This document shows, in pieces, positions 22,569 to 33,927 of a stretch of 64,000 nt of DNA. Under the pieces are notes generated by a model. That model did no database searches. It was not told the DNA's origin and saw only the letters and a list, made by a program, of their open reading frames with translations. The stretch comes from Diadophis punctatus similis. Lineage: Eukaryota > Chordata > Lepidosauria > Squamata > Dipsadidae. A program made the translations under genes and the position numbers. The DNA lies in assembly GCA_023053685.1 (NCBI GenBank), contig JALIGW010000003.1:139757626-139821625 (forward strand), written 5' to 3'. Numbering within the stretch: the stretch's first letter is position 1; every line of letters begins with the position of its first letter.

Positions 22569-22835
22569 GTGTGTTCCCAGAGGTCATTTTTACCTACACA
22601 AACTATTCAAAAGCTTGGTTTTTTTAAATAAAAAAGTTACCAATCTGCAGCAGAAAGAACTCAAACAAAATCCGATGTTCTCAATTTAAAACAAAAGCAG
22701 AGGGGGAGATCCTGAATTATCTTTGTATCCCAGGCTAGCTTTAAAATGTGTCAGTGCTGTTTAGATTCTATTGGAGAATTCAAGCAGCTTCATGTAGCTA
22801 CAGCACGCTCTACAACAATTCACTGTCGTTTTTAA

Positions 22836-23165
22836 TTATGTGCCATCAAGCCATTGTTGACTCTTAGTAACTAGGTAGATAGATGTCTTCCATGACAGGG
22901 GTCTCCAACCTTGGCAACTTTAAGACTTGTGGACTTCAATTCCCAGAATTCCTCAGCCAGCTTTGCTGGCTGAAGAATTCTGGAAGTTGAAGTCCATAAG
23001 GTTGGAGACCCCTGTTCTATGACACTGTCCTTCAGCTCTTCCAACTCCAATTCTGGGAGTTGAAGTCCATAAGGTTGGAGAGCCTGTTCTATGACACCTA
23101 GTCCTTCAGCTCTTCCAACAGTAGTGCCACTGCATCTGAGTCCATCCACCTGGCTGTTGGTTAAT
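22836..23165 (-). mobile_element. Old dispersed squamate repeat split by a miniature transposon
   Basis: The outer parts read 'tatgtgccatcaagccattg', 'ttgactcttagtaac' and, further on, 'ctgagtccatccacctggct', 'gttggttaatcatctttt'. I remember these words from a common squamate dispersed repeat whose family name I cannot give. A family P element sits in the middle. A 65-70 bp stretch containing 'ttctatgacac' and 'ccttcagctcttccaac' is duplicated downstream of it. Confidence 0.45.
22896..23014. mobile_element. Palindromic hAT-type miniature (family P)
   Basis: The ends CAGGGGTCTCCAACCTTGG and GGTTGGAGACCCCTG are inverted. The flanks TTCCATGA and TTCTATGA agree at 7 of 8. The arms carry 'gacttcaattcccagaattc'. 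Part of the right arm is deleted. Confidence 0.85.
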
Positions 23166-23607
23166 CATCTTTTTCTCCACCGTAATGTCAATAGGTATTA
23201 TATATAGGAGCAAGGTAAAGTCTGAATCCTGCTTAATGAACCTTGTGAATAAGCCCACAAATGATGCTAGCTGGGTGTGAGAGAACTTATAGCTTGGATG
23301 CTAGGAATGGAGGCCGAGCTTCCTTTTTTATCAGATATCTGAGTGCAGAAGAGGACGGCATACACCCTTCCTACCTGCCTTTTCACTTAATTGCATGCAC
23401 TTCCAAGTCAACCCCAAATATTTGAGTCAATGTATTAATTATAGCTTCAAGTAAATTATCCATGCAGCATCAACACTGCCCAAATAGCATCCAGTTAAAT
23501 TTATTCTCTGCAACTGAGAAAAGTACAGTTTCCAGGCAAGGGGAAGACAATTCACCGTTGTGACCTGCTGCACCCTAAATATTCAGATGTGGGTATAGTC
23601 CACCTAG
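23166..23607. other. No gene or recognised repeat
   Basis: No supported feature. Confidence 0.4.
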
Positions 23608-23615
23608 TTCTCCAT

Positions 23616-23914
23616 CAGTGGTGGAGTTGCTGCCGGTTCAGACTGGTTCGCCTGTACCGGTGGTGGAAATTTGCACCGGCTCGCCGAACCGGCAGCGATG
23701 ACCGGCTGTCCATGCCCCCGAACCGGTTCTCTGGTCGCTGCCGCAGCTGGCAAAGCAACGCTCTACGCATGCGCAGAGGGTTCTGCGCATGCACAGAGGG
23801 TCATTTCCGCAAAGTGACATAGACATTTGTGCGAGTGAAGTGAGGGCGCGTGCGCAAAATGCGCACTTCCATCGCGATGCGAACCGGTAGGGAAGATAGT
23901 GGAACCCACCTCTG
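23616..23914. mobile_element. Non-autonomous hAT element (family A)
   Basis: It runs from CAGTGGTGGAGTTGC to GGAACCCACCTCTG. Identical 8-bp duplications TTCTCCAT lie at 23608-23615 and 23915-23922. It contains paired NRF1-like sites ('acgcatgcgca' at 23765, 'tgcgcatgcaca' at 23784) and 'gaaccggt' repeats near both ends. Confidence 0.93.
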
Positions 23915-23922
23915 TTCTCCAT

Positions 23923-25316
23923 CAGCTCTTCTTTGTCCTTTGTCACTGGCTCTGCTAGCCAGGACTGGGTCATCGGGGGATATTCTGGCCAGCTCTTTCC
24001 ATCTTTTGCTCAGGAACTTAACTTTATAAGGTTGTCTCTTTCTTTGGTTCACTTACATTTCAACTTGGATAACCTTTAGTTTAACTCATGCACTTGTTAT
24101 CTTAGGCAAAGTAAGGGAGGTATATTTAAGTGGTGGTTTCTAGTCTATAAAACTTTCTGAACATCAGTTGAATTGTTGCAGTTATGTTCTAATTGTGCTT
24201 TCCCAAAAATCCAGTTTTTCATTTTTGCTACACTTTATTTATTTCACTTTTGAAATCCGGGGCTACAGCTGATAGCTGTTTCGTCTGATCTAACAAGCTG
24301 CTTTTTAAATCCTTTTATTTGTTAAATCCTTCTTGTAATATAAGTATTTTACTCAGGGAATGGTTAGTGAAATTATACCACCAGTTTGCTGCTGAGCTTT
24401 TAAAGCACTGGGAAATAATGTGCTGGAAATACCACAATTCGTATTAAAATGACACACTTTTTTTTCCTTTTTGCCTATAATTAAGACATTTCAGTTGTGT
24501 TCTATTCCTGAAATTTACATAATTGTACAATAGGTTACATAAGTAACAGCAAATGATTGTTAACTTTGAAATCTGTTGTCTTAATTGAGTAAATCTGGCT
24601 TTAGTTCAAAAAAAATTAAAACAGAATGGATTTTTAAAAAAAACATTGCAAAAATATAATTCCTGCTGCAGCTGAATCGGTGGGGGAAGGGGGTTGTTTG
24701 TTAGGTTTTTTGTATTTGTTTGTTTTTCTTTTCTTTTTCTTCCCATTGTGGAGATGAGGGAACATTTCTACACAGCTAGGAAGGCCCTGATACACATTTG
24801 CCGTTTTCTTCTCATTCTTTGCACTTTGCATTCATGCCACATTCTGGAAAGCCTTGATAAGAATATCAGCATGTGGAATCCAAATGTCTAACTTGCTGGA
24901 GATATCTCTTGCCTTTTATCCTCCACCCTCCCATGTTGCTCAGCCCCTTTTGAATTTTCCATCCCCCGTTTCAACATGTTATAACACACCAGCTACACAA
25001 TTTCCAAAAGCTCTGCAGATCTTTGAATTTAGGGAGGGCGGGGAGAGAAATGCAGATTTTTGCAGAGAAGCAAATAGACAAATTCCACTGCCTTCTTATT
25101 GAAAAGAATTACAGATAAATCCTCTTCCAGAATGGAACCCATTACAAAGGAATCGGGTGAAGTCTACTCCTTCTGGCACCATCAACCCGTCATCAGACCT
25201 GCTTGTGACACCAAAGGAAAGTTATGGGGATGTCCACATTATTTTTCTATCAAACAGACACCGACATTCTTGAGTTTGGTTCCCAAGACTGACATTGGGG
25301 AATGCAGGTGTCCTCA
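23923..25316. other. No gene or recognised repeat
   Basis: This is AT-rich and single-copy-looking. Open frames are short and lack recognisable motifs. Confidence 0.4.
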
Positions 25317-25317
25317 T

Positions 25318-25800
25318 ATAGAATAACAGAGTTGGAAGGGACCTTGGAGGTCTTCTAGTCCAATCCCCTCCCCAGGCAGGAAACCCTACACCACTTCAGA
25401 CAAATGGTTATCCAACATCTTCTTTAAAACTTCCAGTATTGGAGCAATCACAACTTCTGGAGGCAACTTGTTCCACTGATTAATTGTTGTAACTGTCAGG
25501 AAATTTCTCCTTAGTTCTAATTTGCTTCTCTCCTTGATCAGTTTCCACTCATTGCTTCTTATCCTACCCTCAGGTGCTTTGGAGAATAGCTTGACTCCCT
25601 CTTGTTTGTTGCGGCCCCTGAGATATTGGAACACTGCTATCATGTCTCCCCTAGTCCTTCTTTTCATTAAATTAGACATACCCAGTTCCAGTAACCGTTC
25701 TTTATATGTTTTAGCCTCCAGTCCCCTAATCATCTTTGTTGCTCTTCTCTGCACTCTTTCCAGAGTCTCAACATCTTTTTTGCATCGTGGCGACCAAAAC
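25318..25800 (-). mobile_element. CR1 LINE, ORF2 C-terminus and 3' UTR
   Basis: The minus strand encodes the CR1 ORF2 C-terminal region for about 122 codons from 25754 ('RRATKMIRGLEAKTY', 'RRTRGDMIAVFQYLRG', 'NQWNKLPPEVV'). This is followed by the CR1 UTR, seen on the plus strand as 'taacagagttggaagggacc'. It is 5'-truncated but the remaining frame is intact. Confidence 0.92.
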
Positions 25801-25804
25801 TAAA

Positions 25805-26962
25805 TGCAGGTTTGAATATAATTCATCTTTGGCTATTCCTGAAGACTGACATTGTTAACCACTTCCAGCACACCCTACCTTAGGAAGTCACAGTTGTGGG
25901 TATGTTTGGCTGTACTTTAGAAAAAAAGAAAGAGAAAAGGCAGTGATTACTTGGCTGTTGGAGAACACAAAGAGAACGGGAGGGGGAGCTGCAATTTCTG
26001 CTTCACTCACAATGTACACCATTGTGTTGCAGCAATATAAACGGTAGGGGCTCAGCGCTAGCCCATATCACTGGAAAAGAAGAATTCACACTGTGAATTA
26101 CCATTTTTTCCCAGCATCTCACCCTCGTCCAGGACAGCACAATAATAAACTAGACGCTCCTTTGTCTGTAAAAAACATTGTTCTTCGTTACAACATGAAA
26201 AGCATGTAGGCTTTCTATAGAGGCATTGCCGCTGCCAGAGGAGGTGAGGAAGGATGGAGGGATCCTTCTGGATCATCAGTTCACCTGATAGTAAGAGAGA
26301 CCTGCCAGGTACCAATCTGCTCCTTTGGCAGTCTATTTGATGCCAGTCCTGTTAAGTTAGGCTCTGTCAGGTTCAGAAGTTCAGGAGAAACCCAGATTTG
26401 GAAGAGACCGCACGGAAGATGATCCAATTGCCACCCACAAAAGGCTCGCATAAATCACCTGTGTGTGTGTGCGCACGTGTGCTATCTGGATAAAATGGAG
26501 CAAATCAGCAGGATTATCCTACTAAGAGGATTGATTTTGGTAAGCGCAAGGCCATTCAGGCTGGCAATTTAGACTGTAAATGAAAGAATCATATTTTTGT
26601 CTGATAGAAATGGCTAATCAATCACAATTCAGGATTTCTATTTGTCTAGCCTTGCTTTTCTTCACTATTGTTCAAAGCAAGGTTGAAGGTGTGCTGTGTC
26701 TCCGGAACTGTTGTTTGCGATTCCACCATCCTTTCACTTCATTCTTCCTAAACACTTAAAGCTGAAAATCCCCAAACGTGAAAGAATTAAGGGGAAAATA
26801 AAATAAAATTAGCAAAAATCAAGATGACCTCTTTTGGCCAATGTCTCATTTTGGATGCAAATTCGGTTTTTCTTTGCTGCTTACCTACTCTGTAGCAAGA
26901 ACATCCTTTTCTTACCTCCTTTCCTTTCAGGGGCACTTTACATGCACTTTTCCCAGTATATG
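25805..26962. other. No gene or recognised repeat
   Basis: The sequence looks unique, with no supported exon. Confidence 0.4.
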
Positions 26963-26964
26963 TA

Positions 26965-27308
26965 CAGGTAGTCCTCAACTTACGACTGCAATCAAGCCCA
27001 ACATTTCTGTCGCTGAGCGAGACAGTTGTTATGTACGTTTTGCCCCATTTCATGACCTTTCTTGCCAACGTTTTAAGCGAATCCCTGCATTTGTTAAGTT
27101 AGTAACACAGTTGTTAACTGAATCTGGCTTCCTCATTGGCTTTGCTTGTCAGAAGGTTGCAAAAGGTGGTCACATGACCCCAGGCCACTGCAACGTCATA
27201 AATATGAACCACTTGCTACACAGCCGAACATTGATCATGTGACCGTAGGGATGCAGTCGTAGCTTTGAACAGTCATTAAACAAATGGTTGTAAGTCGAGG
27301 ACTACCTG
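26965..27308 (+). mobile_element. TA-flanked miniature transposon (family T), complete
   Basis: It begins CAGGTAGTCCTCAACTTACG and ends with the inverted TAAGTCGAGGACTACCTG, with TA on both sides. This is the best-preserved copy in the window, 344 bp. It has no coding capacity. TA duplication and terminal repeats suggest a Tc1/mariner-superfamily (Tigger-like) source. Confidence 0.85.
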
Positions 27309-27617
27309 TACTTAATGCCTGTGTTTTTTCAAATACAAAGGATGCAACTTCATTATGTGAAACTAAAGTTTTGTGTCTGCCACTGATGCTCCAAAACCAT
27401 GTTTTTCAAACATGTTTGAGCTTCGAGGCCACAGAGGTGGGTGGGTGGGGTTATAGGAATGTGGTAAGAAAGACAGGACCACAATTTCACATTTGCCTCC
27501 TTCCCCAAGGTTTGAGAAACTGAACATTTCACAAGGAAATGTTCTGCCTTTCCATGTGAAAGAATAAAAAAAGTCACTGTCTTCTGATAAGAAGACTGAG
27601 TGAATCCTATACTTAAC

Positions 27618-28075
27618 AGATTAACAGAGTTGGAAGGGACCTTGTAAGTCATCTAGCCCAACCCCCCTGTCCAAGCTGGAGACCCTACACCATTTCTGAC
27701 AGATGGCAGTCCAGTCTCTTCTTGAAAGCTTCCAGTGATGAAACTCCCACAACTTCCGAAGGCAAGCTGTTCCATCGGTTGATTGCTCTCATTGTCAGAA
27801 AATTTCTCCTTATTTCTAGGTTTAATCTCTCCTTGGTCAGTTTCCATCCATTATTCCTTATCTGGTCTTCAGGTGCTTTGGAAAATAGCTTGACCCCCCT
27901 CCTCTCTGTGGCAGCCCCTCAAATATTGGAAGACTGCTATCATGTCTCCACTAGTTTTTCTCTTCACTAGACTAGCCATGCCCAGTTTCTGCAACCGTTC
28001 ATCGTATGTTTTAGTCTCCAGTCCTCTAATCATCTTGGTTGCTCTTCTCTGTACTCTTTCTAAAGTCTCAACTTA
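27618..28075 (-). mobile_element. CR1 LINE, 3' end
   Basis: It starts (plus-strand view) 'taacagagttggaagggacc' and continues through the antisense of the ORF2 C-terminus to 'gactttagaaagagtac' (minus strand). Several frame breaks are present. Confidence 0.92.
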
Positions 28076-28927
28076 TCAGAAGGCTAAGAGATTTATTTTA
28101 TTCTTTCACGTGGAAAGGCAAAATGTTTCTCCATCCAACTGTTTGGTGCCTAAATTTGGCCAAGGTGAAATGTCCCAGGTCTGAAAAAAAGTAAATGGAG
28201 GCTCTATGCAACACGTGCTACCAATGGTCTATTCCAACTCATTTTACTACATTTTCCCTAATAATATACATTCTGAGGGCATTTTTTGAGATGTGAAACA
28301 CTGCAAAATTCTGTGAGTGAATTCTGAAATGCATGTCCGTTTTTGTTCCTTCTATAATTATTCCAAAATTGGAATAAAAATAATAATTGTGCAGCAAACT
28401 TCCCATCTAGCATATTTTCCATCTTTCCAAGCTATCTTGTACTATACATTAAATCAGTCAAACATCCACAGGTATTATTTATAAATGGCGATAGGTCTAG
28501 AAAGAATACTAGTGAATTATTTCCCTACCTCAATTTTCCAAGTAACACAGACGACTCAAAAATCACTTGCTCTTTTCCAACTGAAAAGATTTTTGGTGTT
28601 TTTTAAATAATCCTTGGGAAAATTTGGTTTATACTTTGTAGAGAATCTGAATATGAAGTTTGGAACAGTATATCAATGCCTCGCTGTCTTTTTTTCCCCA
28701 TGCACTGGTTTTCCTTCCTTCCTTTTTTTAATTAGGAAGCTGTTTTATTTACCAAGAGCTGCGGCTAATTAAGGTAAAAGTGATAGTCTTGTTGTCATTG
28801 TCAAAGTCAATGACCCAATGTATTAGTAATTAAAGCACATTTAAAGTTAGGTTGATTGAAAAGTCCTCCAAAAACATGCTGCGTTCACCTTTTCGGGCCC
28901 TTTTACTCCTTGATGGTAAATTCAGTA
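28076..28927. other. No gene or recognised repeat
   Basis: AT-rich, with no supported exon. Confidence 0.4.
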
Positions 28928-29323
28928 CAGGTAGTCTTTTGACTTATGACCACAATTGAGCCAAAATTTATGCTGTTACATGACGCATTCATTAAATGAG
29001 TTTTGCCCCATTTTACGACCTTTCTAGCCTCAGTTGTTAAGTGAATCACTGCAGTTGATCAATTAGGAACCTGGTTGTGAAGTGAATCTGGCTTCCCCAT
29101 TGACTTTGCATGTCAGAAGATTGCAAAAGGAGATCACATGACCTTGGGACACAGCAACGGTCATAAATATGAAACCAGTTGCCAAGCATCTGAATTTTGA
29201 TCACGTGACAATGGGGATGTTGCAAAGGTCGTAACTGTGAAAACACTCATAAGTCACTTTTTCCAATGCCGTTGTAACTTTGAACGGTCACTAAATGAAC
29301 TGTTGTAAGTCAAAGGCTACCTG
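28928..29323 (+). mobile_element. TA-flanked miniature transposon (family T)
   Basis: It starts CAGGTAGTCTTTTGACTTATG after TA and ends 'taagtcaaaggctacctg'. The interior landmarks 'tgaatctggcttccccat', 'gatcacatgaccttggg' and 'ataaatatgaaaccagttgcc' match the other copies. Confidence 0.82.
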
Positions 29324-29462
29324 TGTAAGGGATTCTTTGTGGATTAGTTATTCCTCTGATGATATAATTCTTTTCATCAAACTTTATAACTAGAAAGATG
29401 GTGTTGCTTTTGTTTGTCTACAGTAGATAGTATTACAGATAATGCAAAACAAAACTAAGAGA

Positions 29463-29476
29463 GGAAGGAAGGCAAG

Positions 29477-29533
<57 letters not shown>

Positions 29534-29599
29534 AGGAAGGAAGGAAGGAAGGAAGGAAGGAAGGAAGGAAGGAAGGAAGGAAGGAAGGAAGGAAGGAAA
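29463..29599. repeat. Compound (GGCA)n-(GGAA)n microsatellite
   Basis: About 17 GGCA units are followed by about 16 GGAA units, with a mixed GGAA/GGCA lead-in. Confidence 0.96.
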
Positions 29600-29681
29600 A
29601 TAACTTCTGAATGTGTATGAAAAATGCAGAGTTGAATTCAGTTTTACTCATACTTCAGTGTTATTGGTTCCAGTGCAATTA

Positions 29682-30270
29682 TGAGGGTGAATCAAAAAGT
29701 AATGCCATTTTCTTTAGGACAGGTATAATTACCAACACAGGAACATGTAGCATACATCAAAATGAAGCTGGTCCTCTGTGGATCACATCCCTACTTCTCA
29801 ACATAGTCACCATTTCTCTCAATAGCAATGTTCCACCTTCGAATGAGAGCATGTATCCCTGTCTCGTAAAATTTTGTTGACTGTTCTTTGAGCCACTTCT
29901 TCACTGCAGTTTTCACTTCCTCGTCACTGGAGTAATGTTTGCCTCTCAAACCCTCTTTCATGGGGCTGAAGAGATGATAGTCTGAAGGCGCTAAATCTGG
30001 TGACTATGGAGGATTGTTATTCCAATGATGAGGAAGTGAAACCTGCAGTGAAGAAGTGGCTCAAAGAAGAGTCAACAAAATTTTACGAGACAGGGATACA
30101 TGCTCTCATTCAAAGGTGGAACATTGCTATTGAGAGAAACGGTGACTATGTTGAGAAGTAGGGATGTGATCCACAGAGGACCAGCTTCATTTTGATGTAT
30201 GCTACGTGTTCTTGTGTTGGTAATTATACCTGTCCTAAAGAAAATGGCATTACTTTTTGACTCACCCTCG
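29682..30270. mobile_element. Fold-back mariner element made from two opposed transposase 3' ends
   Basis: The ends TGAGGGTGAATCAAAAAG and CTTTTTGACTCACCCTCG are inverted, with TA on both sides. Two arms of about 250 bp (29682-29939 and 30017-30270) are inverted copies. Each arm encodes the C-terminal part of a mariner transposase. The left arm (minus strand) also includes 'SPDLAPSDYHLFSP', around the third catalytic aspartate of the D,D34D triad, then 'DEEVKTAVKKWLKEQS' and 'RWNIAIERNGDYVEK' before a stop. The right arm has 'DEEVKPAVKKWLKEES' onward. The first two catalytic aspartates are absent, so it is non-autonomous. Transcripts would form a very long hairpin. Confidence 0.9.
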
Positions 30271-30272
30271 TA

Positions 30273-31505
30273 CTTTAAATATGTCTTGATCTATCCAAAT
30301 GTATTTCCTACCACATTTCCTCATTTACCTTTCAGGAAATGATAGAATCCATTTGTGTCCATCAACCCATTTGATCTGGGATGTGTTTCACATTACTTCA
30401 TGGATGAGAAGATGCCTCATTTCCTACTTTGACCAGGCATATAATCATTTATCTTTCTTCTTGAATTCTACCTTGTTTGAAGTCATTGTTTTATGGGGGT
30501 GGGGGTGGGGAGCAAGTAGATGGACAATGAACTATGAACCAGAGTCTAAGGTTTTTAATCAAACATCTTAAATACTAAGTTCTTTTCAAACTGAGGAAGG
30601 GAATTAAAATTACTGAAGGACTTAAAAATTGATTGGAGTACTAACAGTTATTTTTGAGACATATAACCCCAGCTAAGAATATTTTGGATTCTACATAACT
30701 TAATATTCTATGAATTATCCTTTTGTGTACCGGAAATAAAATATCAAAATGGCAAACATGGGGCGAAACTACCCTTGCTTGATACAGATTAGGATTATGT
30801 ATATATTTGTATTAATAAATAATAGACACATAATATGTGTCTATTAATATGTTAATAGACACATAAATGTACACACACTTTTCCTTCCTTATGCATGCCT
30901 TACCTATCTTTTGTGAAGGATACTATTTGTAAAGAATTACTTGTCTACAAAAACAATAGCTGTTTCTCAAAGTTTGCTCATGTTTGACAGATGAGTTCAT
31001 AAAGTTTGTACAGCATTCATAAACTTTGTATACAAAAATCCCAGAGAGATTTTTGAGACAGGCAGCCATATAAAAGTGATAAATAAAATAAAATAAAGCT
31101 TTGTGTGATACACAAGCATCAGATTTGCATGTATCACAGACTTTTAGAAGTCTAAACATGTCTTCTAGTTTGCAATATGGTATGCTAGCAAAAGAGTAGC
31201 GGCCATTGATAGCAGAAGCAAATCTATTACTCCTTGTTTGAACAAAATGTGGGGAATCTGGTCAGAAATATAAAATAGAGTTTGACTTTCTGGAAACATT
31301 TAATTTTGGTCTTTTGTGGGCACGTATTCTAGTAATCATTATGAGAAATGAACTTTCACATCTTTGTTATGGTATAGCATAGCAGTATGTTGCTGTTTAC
31401 ATATTTTGTTTTTCTGAAAATAAAAATTTAAAAATTACTGCCAAAAATGGAGGTGATTGTGTATGAAAAAAAATTATGTCCTCTCTAGATGTTCATGAGA
31501 TAGAA
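30273..31505. other. No gene; one small AT-rich hairpin
   Basis: The sequence looks unique. Near 30820-30872 the word 'aatagacacata' occurs with its inverse and again directly, forming a 12-bp stem with a 1-base loop. No supported exon. Confidence 0.4.
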
Positions 31506-31623
31506 TAGGGGTGGGGAACGATGACCCTTTTATGTCTTGTGGACTTCAACTCCCAGAATTCCTGAGCCAACTTCTGGGAATTGAAGTCGATAAGTCATAA
31601 AGGGGCCATAGTTCCCACCTCTG
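31506..31623. mobile_element. Palindromic hAT-type miniature (family P, 'GTGGGGAAC' subtype)
   Basis: It runs from TAGGGGTGGGGAACGATG to the inverted CATAGTTCCCACCTCTG, with arms around 'gacttcaactcccagaattc'. The flanks agree at 6 of 8. The same subtype lies at 51727 and, broken, at 40204. Confidence 0.7.
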
Positions 31624-31884
31624 ATATATAAGAAACTTCTACAATTCCAGCTAACCGACTATTAACTCTTCTTAAGAAAGTCATTATGTTGTCAATCACA
31701 ATGGGACTAATAAACATGGGTCTCCTAGGGAATTAGATATAAACATTGGGAGTATAGCAGAATGGTTCCCCTTTTCTTATCTAACTTCCAACCAAAAATA
31801 ATCTGAACATCTGCCATCAATGGAAAAGGACCATAACCACATTGAAGATGGATAGGGAAAAATAAAAAACCACTGAGATAATAA

Positions 31885-31948
31885 AAATGTTAATGTTTAA
31901 TGTTATAAGCCGTCCAGAGTCACCTTGCAGCGAGATGAGAGGCAAATC

Positions 31949-32036
<88 letters not shown>

Positions 32037-32062
32037 ATCTATCTATCATCTATTTATCTATC
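31885..32062 (+). repeat. L2 tail running into a (TCTA)n array
   Basis: 'taagccgtccagagtcacc', 'ttgcagcgagatgagaggc' is an L2-type LINE tail (31900-31947). It is followed by about 22 TCTA units and degenerate TCATCTA/TTTATC variants to 32062. Confidence 0.8.
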
Positions 32063-32426
32063 AATAAATAATAAGTTTTCTTATAGGAATTAAATGGAAA
32101 AGGCAACTTGTGTCATCAAAATGGTTGGCATTTTCACTCTTTCTATATGTAATAGGCAAATGCATTTTTCTGTTGTTCTCTTCCCTCTCTCACTTATTAT
32201 CCCAGTCTGCACACAAGCTGCCATTCACTTAATCTTAGATAGTGGGGGTACCACTAGAGAGCAATCCCCAAGTCTGAATTCCTCTACTATCATTGGGGCA
32301 TGAGTTTGGCAGCATTATTCTTCTGTAACATCATAAATTACCATTTATAGCCAATTCTTTACCTTCCAGCTATCTAGTCTTCCACATGCAACAGCCTTAG
32401 CTTGCAAGGCCAGTGGCAGCTGATGA
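32063..32426. other. No gene or recognised repeat
   Basis: No supported feature. Confidence 0.4.
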
Positions 32427-32500
32427 TACAGGTAGTCCTTAATGTACTATCAGTCACTTAACTACCAGTCATTAAAGTTACAACAGACCACCCCCACCCC
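32427..32500 (+). mobile_element. Family T fragment
   Basis: 'tacaggtagtccttaatg' followed by 'cagtcacttaac' and 'attaaagttacaac' is a strongly shortened family T copy. The right terminus is missing. Confidence 0.5.
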
Positions 32501-32524
32501 CAAAAAAGAAAAAAACAGTATTCC

Positions 32525-32655
32525 AGCATGGTCAGAATAATAAAGCTAGAAAGTACCCTGGAGGTCTTATTTATATATTTGGAAATTCTTCTATGCCACC
32601 CTACTCCCTAAGGACTAGGGAGTCCAACCTCCTGCTCAAGGAGTAGACTCTACAC
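32525..32655 (-). mobile_element. CR1 LINE 3' end, part 1, interrupted
   Basis: The CR1 3' terminus is present ('aataaagctagaaagtacc', later 'agtccaacctcctgc'). It is itself interrupted by an antisense L2 tail ('ctatgccaccctactccct'). The rest of the same CR1 resumes at 33928 after the hAT element. Confidence 0.8.
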
Positions 32656-33927
32656 CAGTGATGGCAAACCTATGGCACGCGTGCCACAGGTGGCACGCTG
32701 AGGCATATCTGAGGGCACGCGAGGTATTGCCCTATGTCAGCTCCAGTGCGCATTGCACGCGCTGGCCAGCTGATTTTCAGCCTTCTTTTTGGCCATTTTC
32801 ACTCTCCCCAGGCTTCAGGAAAGCCTCCTGAAGCCCAGGGATGGCAAAAAAATGGCCAAACCGGAAGTTCACTTGTGTGCTAACCCCCAGTCTCCTTTTC
32901 GCTCACATATACCAGCTCACATGGACTGTCACCTGTGCTCGAATGTCTAGTGTCTCTATTAATCGGCCCCACATTATCAACTATAAATTTCTCCAGTTCA
33001 TTCTCTGGTTTACTTTCCTTATCTTTATTTACTTCCTGCAACAAAGTTCGCAAGGTAGGATCTTGCATTTGCTCTTCTGCAAACTGCTGTTTGCTGGTCA
33101 CCTTTATGCTCTCCTTCATTACGGGCAAGTTAAGTTGTACCTGGCCTGACTCTGCTTGATGGAAAACTTGCTTAATCTGCTTTTTAATTTCAGGGGAGAC
33201 TCCTGCCCTTACGTCGTTGGATTTTTGTATTTGCTCTATCTGTTTCCCCAGACTATTGCCCACTAGGATGGGAGTAGGTATAGCATCATAGATGGCGAAA
33301 TCATGGTAACCTTCCCATGTACCTATGGCTATCTTTATACGTGCTACCCTTGTATGTATCACTGGACCTCCCAGACCTCTTAATTTTATGCTTTCTCCTT
33401 CCACAATATCTTGAGGCCTCACTAAATCACTTCTTATTATGCTTATCACAGATCCAGTGTCACGTAGGCAAAAATAAGCCTGTTCAGGAGGTCTTCAGGA
33501 ACAACTTCGGCTTTGGACAGTTGTAACCAGGCCTCCCACACCTCGGCCCATTTCTTCTGCAGCCGGCAAGGCTTTTTTGAAAGCCTCTGCAGCCGATAAC
33601 AGAGCTCCAGATCGATCCGGAGCTCTGAAATCAGCTAGAGAGACCTTCAGGAAAGCCTTGCAGGCTGCAGAAGAAATGGGCCGAGGTGTGGGAGGCCTGG
33701 TTGCAACTATCTGAAGGTAAGTAGTAGGGCAGCTCCACTGAAGGTAAGTAGTAGGGCAGCACCACAGCTTCAGTGAGGTCTGTGCGCATGCGCGGGGGGG
33801 CAGTGCGTGAGTTGTGCGCATGCGTGGAGGGAAGGCATTGCATTATGGGTGTGGGTACCTGCGTGCATGCTATTGTGCGCGCACACACCCTTTTGACACC
33901 CGAGCCAAAAAAGGTTCGCCATCACTG
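32656..33927. mobile_element. hAT element (family G) carrying a gypsy pol fragment
   Basis: It runs from CAGTGATGGCAAACC to the inverted GTTCGCCATCACTG. The flanks CTCTACAC (32648-32655) and CTCTATAC (33928-33935) agree at 7 of 8. The outer parts align with the copy at 4443-5229. Between 'ctccttttcgct' and 'aggaggtcttc', where that copy has only a few bases, this one has about 580 bp of retrotransposon coding sequence. Because the target duplication surrounds everything, the insert was either present when the element moved or entered afterwards. Confidence 0.9.
32903..33485 (-). pseudogene. Rearranged gypsy-type retrotransposon pol fragment (protease joined to integrase-like end)
   Basis: On the minus strand one frame stays open through the insert. 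It opens with the retropepsin active-site context 'CLRDTGSVISIIRSDLV' and a later 'TPILVGNSL', typical of Ty3/gypsy protease. Next comes a linker with 'EEQMQDPTLRTLLQE'. It then reads 'VDNVGPI' directly joined to 'RDTRHSSTGDSPCELVY', which resembles the 'STGFSPFELVYG' stretch in the C-terminal part of gypsy integrase. Reverse transcriptase, RNase H and most of integrase are missing. No LTR or primer-binding site flanks it. It is non-functional. The unbroken frame of about 190 codons suggests recent capture. Confidence 0.85.

Noticed and set aside
23616..23914. CpG-rich block as a possible host CpG island
   Set aside because: Exact 8-bp duplications and inverted ends show that it is a hAT element.
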